In this document: positions 61,089 to 64,000 of the stretch, piece by piece
Position numbering within the stretch: the stretch's first letter is position 1
Layout: the number at the start of each line of letters is the position of its first letter
Source: Diadophis punctatus similis
Lineage: Eukaryota > Chordata > Lepidosauria > Squamata > Dipsadidae
DNA length: 64,000 bases
Direction: 5' to 3'
Assembly (NCBI GenBank): GCA_023053685.1
Contig: JALIGW010000005.1
Span: forward strand, 47,023,242-47,087,241
Notes under the pieces: model-generated
Database searches by the model: none
What the model saw: the letters and a program-made list of their open reading frames with translations, nothing else
What the model was told of the DNA's origin: nothing
Translations under genes and position numbers: made by a program

Positions 61089-62189
61089 TTTTATTTATTT
61101 ATTTATTTTGTCAAGTACGTATTTGATGATACACATAAGTATAACATTATTTGAATACATAAGATGGGTACAAATAAAAGGGAACATTTGGACAGGGATG
61201 GTAGGCACACTGGTACACTTATGCACGCCCCTTACTGACCTCTTAGGAATGGGGTGAGGTCAACAGTAGACAGTCTAAGGGTAAAGTTTTGGGGATTTGG
61301 GGAGGAAACCACAGAGTCAGGTAGTGAGTTCCAGGCATTAACCACTCTGTTGCTGAAGTCGTATTTTCTGCAATCCAGTTTGGAGTGGTTCACTTTGAGT
61401 TTGTATCTGTTACGTGCTCGTGTATTGTTGTGGTTGAAGCTGAAGTAGTTGTTGACAGGAAGGACATTGTAGCAGATAATTTTATGAGCTACGCTTAGGT
61501 CATGCCGAAGGCAACGTAGTTCTAAGTTTTCTAAGCCCAGAATTTCAAGTCTGGTGGTGTAGGTAGGATATTCTGTTGCGACCAGAGGAGTAGAGGACTC
61601 TTCTCGTAAAGTATCTCTGGACACGCTCTATTGTATTAATGTCTGATATGCAGTGCGGGTTCCAGACAGATGAGCTGTATTCAAGGATTGGTCTGGCGAA
61701 TGTTTTGTATGCTCTGGTTAGTAGTGTAATATTACCAGATAAGAAGATGCGTAAGATTATGTTTACAACTCTTAATGCCTTTTTGGCGATGTTGTTGCAG
61801 TGGGCTTTGGCACTTAGATAATTAGATATGAGTACTCCTAGGTCTTTGACAGAGTGAGGGTCGTCTGCAAGATCGTTTCCATTCAGCTTGTATTTGGTGT
61901 TCTGATTCTTTTTGTCAATGTGTAGGACAGAGCATTTGTTCGTTGAGATTTGGAGTTTCCAGTTGTTCGACCATTCTGACACAAAGCTGAGGTCTTTTTG
62001 AAGGTTAGCAGTGTTGTCGATGGTGTTAAAAAGTTTTACATCATCGGCGAAGAGAACGCAGTTGCTTATAATGTGATCCCAAAGGTCATTTATATAAAGT
62101 ATAAAAAGTGTTGGTCCTAGTATGCTGCCTTGGGGAACACCGCTGTTAACAGGTACGGGATTTGATAGGGTGCTCCCTATTTTGACCAC
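61089..62189 (-). mobile_element. CR1-clade LINE copy B, 3' part, inserted in copy A
   Basis: It has an (AAAT)n tail at about 61090-61108, a 3' UTR, then the RT C-terminal half. The ORF at 61545-62189 reads GVPQGSILGPTLFILYINDL and FADDVKLFNTIDNTANLQKD, without interruption over 214 codons. A frameshift near 61560-61620 separates it from the last 130 codons (61232-61624). B breaks at about 62189 at copy C's tail and seems to resume at about 63606-63822. Confidence 0.85.
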
Positions 62190-62204
62190 TTATTTATTTA
62201 TTTT

Positions 62205-62240
<36 letters not shown>

Positions 62241-63605
62241 TTTGTCAAACATGTATAGGATAATAGTAGTTTATATAAACATAAGTAAAAAGTAACAATA
62301 AAAGAGGACAATAGGACAGTAGGACAGGGACGGTAGGCATAGTGGTGCGCTTATGCATGCCCCTTACAGACCTCTTAGAAACCGGGAGAGGTCGACTGTA
62401 GACAATCTAAGGTTAAAGTTTTTGGGGTTTGGGGAAGAAACCACAGAGTCAGGTAGTGCATTCCAGGCATTGATCACTCTGTTGCTGAAGTCATATTTTC
62501 TGCAGTCAAGTTTGGAGCGCTTTACATTTAGTTTGAATCTATTACGTGCTCGTGTATTGTTGCGGTTGAAGCTGAAGTAGTCATTAACAGGAAGGACATT
62601 TTGGTATATGATTTTATGAACTACATTTAGATCAGATCGGAGGCAACGTAGTTGTAAATTGTCTAATCCCAGTATTTCAAGTCTGGTGGAATAAGGTATT
62701 TTGTTGTGAGCGGAGGAGTGAAGGACTCTTCTTGTGAAATATTTCTGGACTCTCTCGATTGTATTTATGTCTGATATGCAGTGCGGGCTCCATACAGGTG
62801 AGCTGTATTCCAGAATTGGTCTAACAAATGTTTTATATGCTCTGGTTAGCAATGTAATGTTGCCATAGAAGAAGCTACGCAAGATTAGATTAACAACTCT
62901 TAGTGCCTTTTTGGCAATGTTGTTACAGTGGGCTCTAGCACTTAGGTCATTGGATATGAGTACTCCAAGGTCTTTAACAGAGTGCGGGTCATCTACAAGT
63001 TCGTTTCCTCCAAGTTTGTATTTTGTATTCTGATTTGTGTAAGATGTATTCTGATGTGTAAGACAGAGCATTTGTTGGTTGAGATTTGAAGTTGCCAGTT
63101 GTTTGACCATTCTGCTACATGATCAAGGTCTTTTTGAAGGGTAGCAACATTGTCGGTGGTTTTAAATAGTTTAACATCATCAGCAAAGAGAACGCAGTTG
63201 CTTATAATATGATCACAAAGATCGTTTATGTAGAGTATGAAGAGTGTTGGTCCTAGAACACTGCCTTGAGGGACACCACTGTCCCTCAGCAGGATTTGAC
63301 ATGACACTTCCTATTTTGACCACTTGTTGTCTGTTAGACAGGAATGCAGTTATCCAATCATGTAGGGGTCCAGAAATGCCATAGGATTTTAGTTTCAGAA
63401 GTAGTTTGTCGTGTACAACTGAATCAAAGGCTTTACAAAAGTCTATGTAAATTGCATCTATTGTTTTACCCTGATCAAGTTGAGTGGTCCATATGTTTTT
63501 GCAGTGCAAGAGTTGCAGATTACAGGATAATTTTTTTCTGAAACCAAATTGTTTGTTGGAGAGTAGGTTGTTAGTTTCTAAGTGGAGTGTAATGGATTGG
63601 TTTAT
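62190..63605 (-). mobile_element. CR1-clade LINE copy C, inserted in copy B
   Basis: It has an (AAAT)n-rich tail at 62190-62243, a 3' UTR and RT sequence up to QSITLHLETNN. The open blocks 62364-63110, 62993-63307 and 63213-63692 overlap in different frames, so at least two frameshifts are present near 63010-63090 and 63280. It shows the FADDVKLF catalytic motif. The 5' end falls where the copy at 12175 also begins, so the two truncations are at nearly the same point. Confidence 0.85.
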
Positions 63606-64000
63606 GATCAGAAGTAGTTTGTCATGTACCACTGAGTCGAAGGCTTTACAGAAGTTTATGTAAATTGTGTCTATTGTTTTGCCCTGGGTCAAGTTTTGAA
63701 GTCCATATGTTTTTACAGTGTAGTAGTTGTAGATTTCAGGATAATTGGTTTCCTGGAACCGAATTGCTTGTTTGAGAGTAGGTTGTTTGTTTCTAAGTGG
63801 AAGGAAATAGTTTTTTTAAAAAAATTATTTTGTGTACTATGCTTAGGTCAGATTGTAGGTGATGAAGTTTAAGGTTGTCCAAGCCCAAAATTTCAAGCCT
63901 GGTGGCATAAGGTATTCTATTGTGAGCAGAGGAGTGGAGTACTCTTCTTGTGAAATATCTCTGGACTTGCTCAATTGTATTAATGTCCGATATACAGTGT
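63606..64000 (-). mobile_element. Resumed parts of CR1-clade copies B (63606-63822) and A (63823-64000)
   Basis: 63606-63822 repeats the RT segment for DTIYINFCKAFDSVVHDKLL that copy C already carries at about 63390-63480. 63823-64000 returns to the C-terminal ORF region at exactly the phrase where copy A stopped (after CAGACAATTTT). The window ends inside copy A. Confidence 0.7.

Overview
The window is vertebrate genomic DNA, almost certainly from a squamate reptile and most plausibly a snake. The evidence is the combination of an AT-rich host background with Sauria-type tRNA-derived SINEs, a BovB (RTE) LINE, L2 and CR1-clade LINEs, (GATA)n and (AAAT)n microsatellites, and a Ty1/copia element. 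The species is not determined.

The one host gene I can support is the 5' part of Pax3, on the minus strand. Exon 1 (39860-39944), exon 2 (37257-37492), exon 3 (34717-34846) and exon 4 (31333-31473) encode the N-terminus, the whole paired domain and the octapeptide. The first three have the sizes I recall for human PAX3 (85, 236 and 130 nt); exon 4 is 6 nt longer because of a glutamate run. All junctions have GT/AG borders and compatible phases. The homeobox exons are not present; they should lie beyond position 1, so 1-31332 is read as part of a very long intron 4. A GC-rich promoter region with two inverted CCAAT boxes and a TATA-like box lies at about 40400-40510. Two upstream candidates for regulation stand out: about 41580-41950 (PBX/HOX plus TCF/LEF motifs, in the range of the mammalian Pax3 neural-crest enhancers) and about 46850-47380 (a homeodomain-site cluster including a palindromic paired-type site).

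Intron 4 (1-31332) is mostly repeat-modified AT-rich DNA. It holds hAT-like MITEs, a 954-bp fold-back DNA transposon (5400-6353), a (GATA)n array, and a composite at about 11205-19868 in which an old minus-strand L2 LINE has been interrupted by a hAT MITE, a CR1-clade LINE and a nearly pristine Ty1/copia retrotransposon (14821-19441). The copia element has 266-bp LTRs differing at one base, a perfect 5-bp target duplication, an intact 1329-codon Gag-Pol frame, and a primer-binding site matching the anticodon arm of initiator tRNA-Met, as in Drosophila copia. A CR1 3' end, SINEs and further L2 pieces follow.

Upstream of Pax3 (about 49 kb to the end) the DNA is again transposon-rich. A dead BovB is split by a SINE and by a 1.7-kb non-autonomous hAT that carries 650 bp of polypyrimidine DNA. 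A second hAT (56655-57911) keeps a BED-finger transposase fragment. A hAT MITE has a perfect 8-bp target duplication (60179-60312). The last 3.3 kb is a nest of three minus-strand copies of one CR1-clade LINE. No tRNA, rRNA, CRISPR array or bacterial-type gene was seen.
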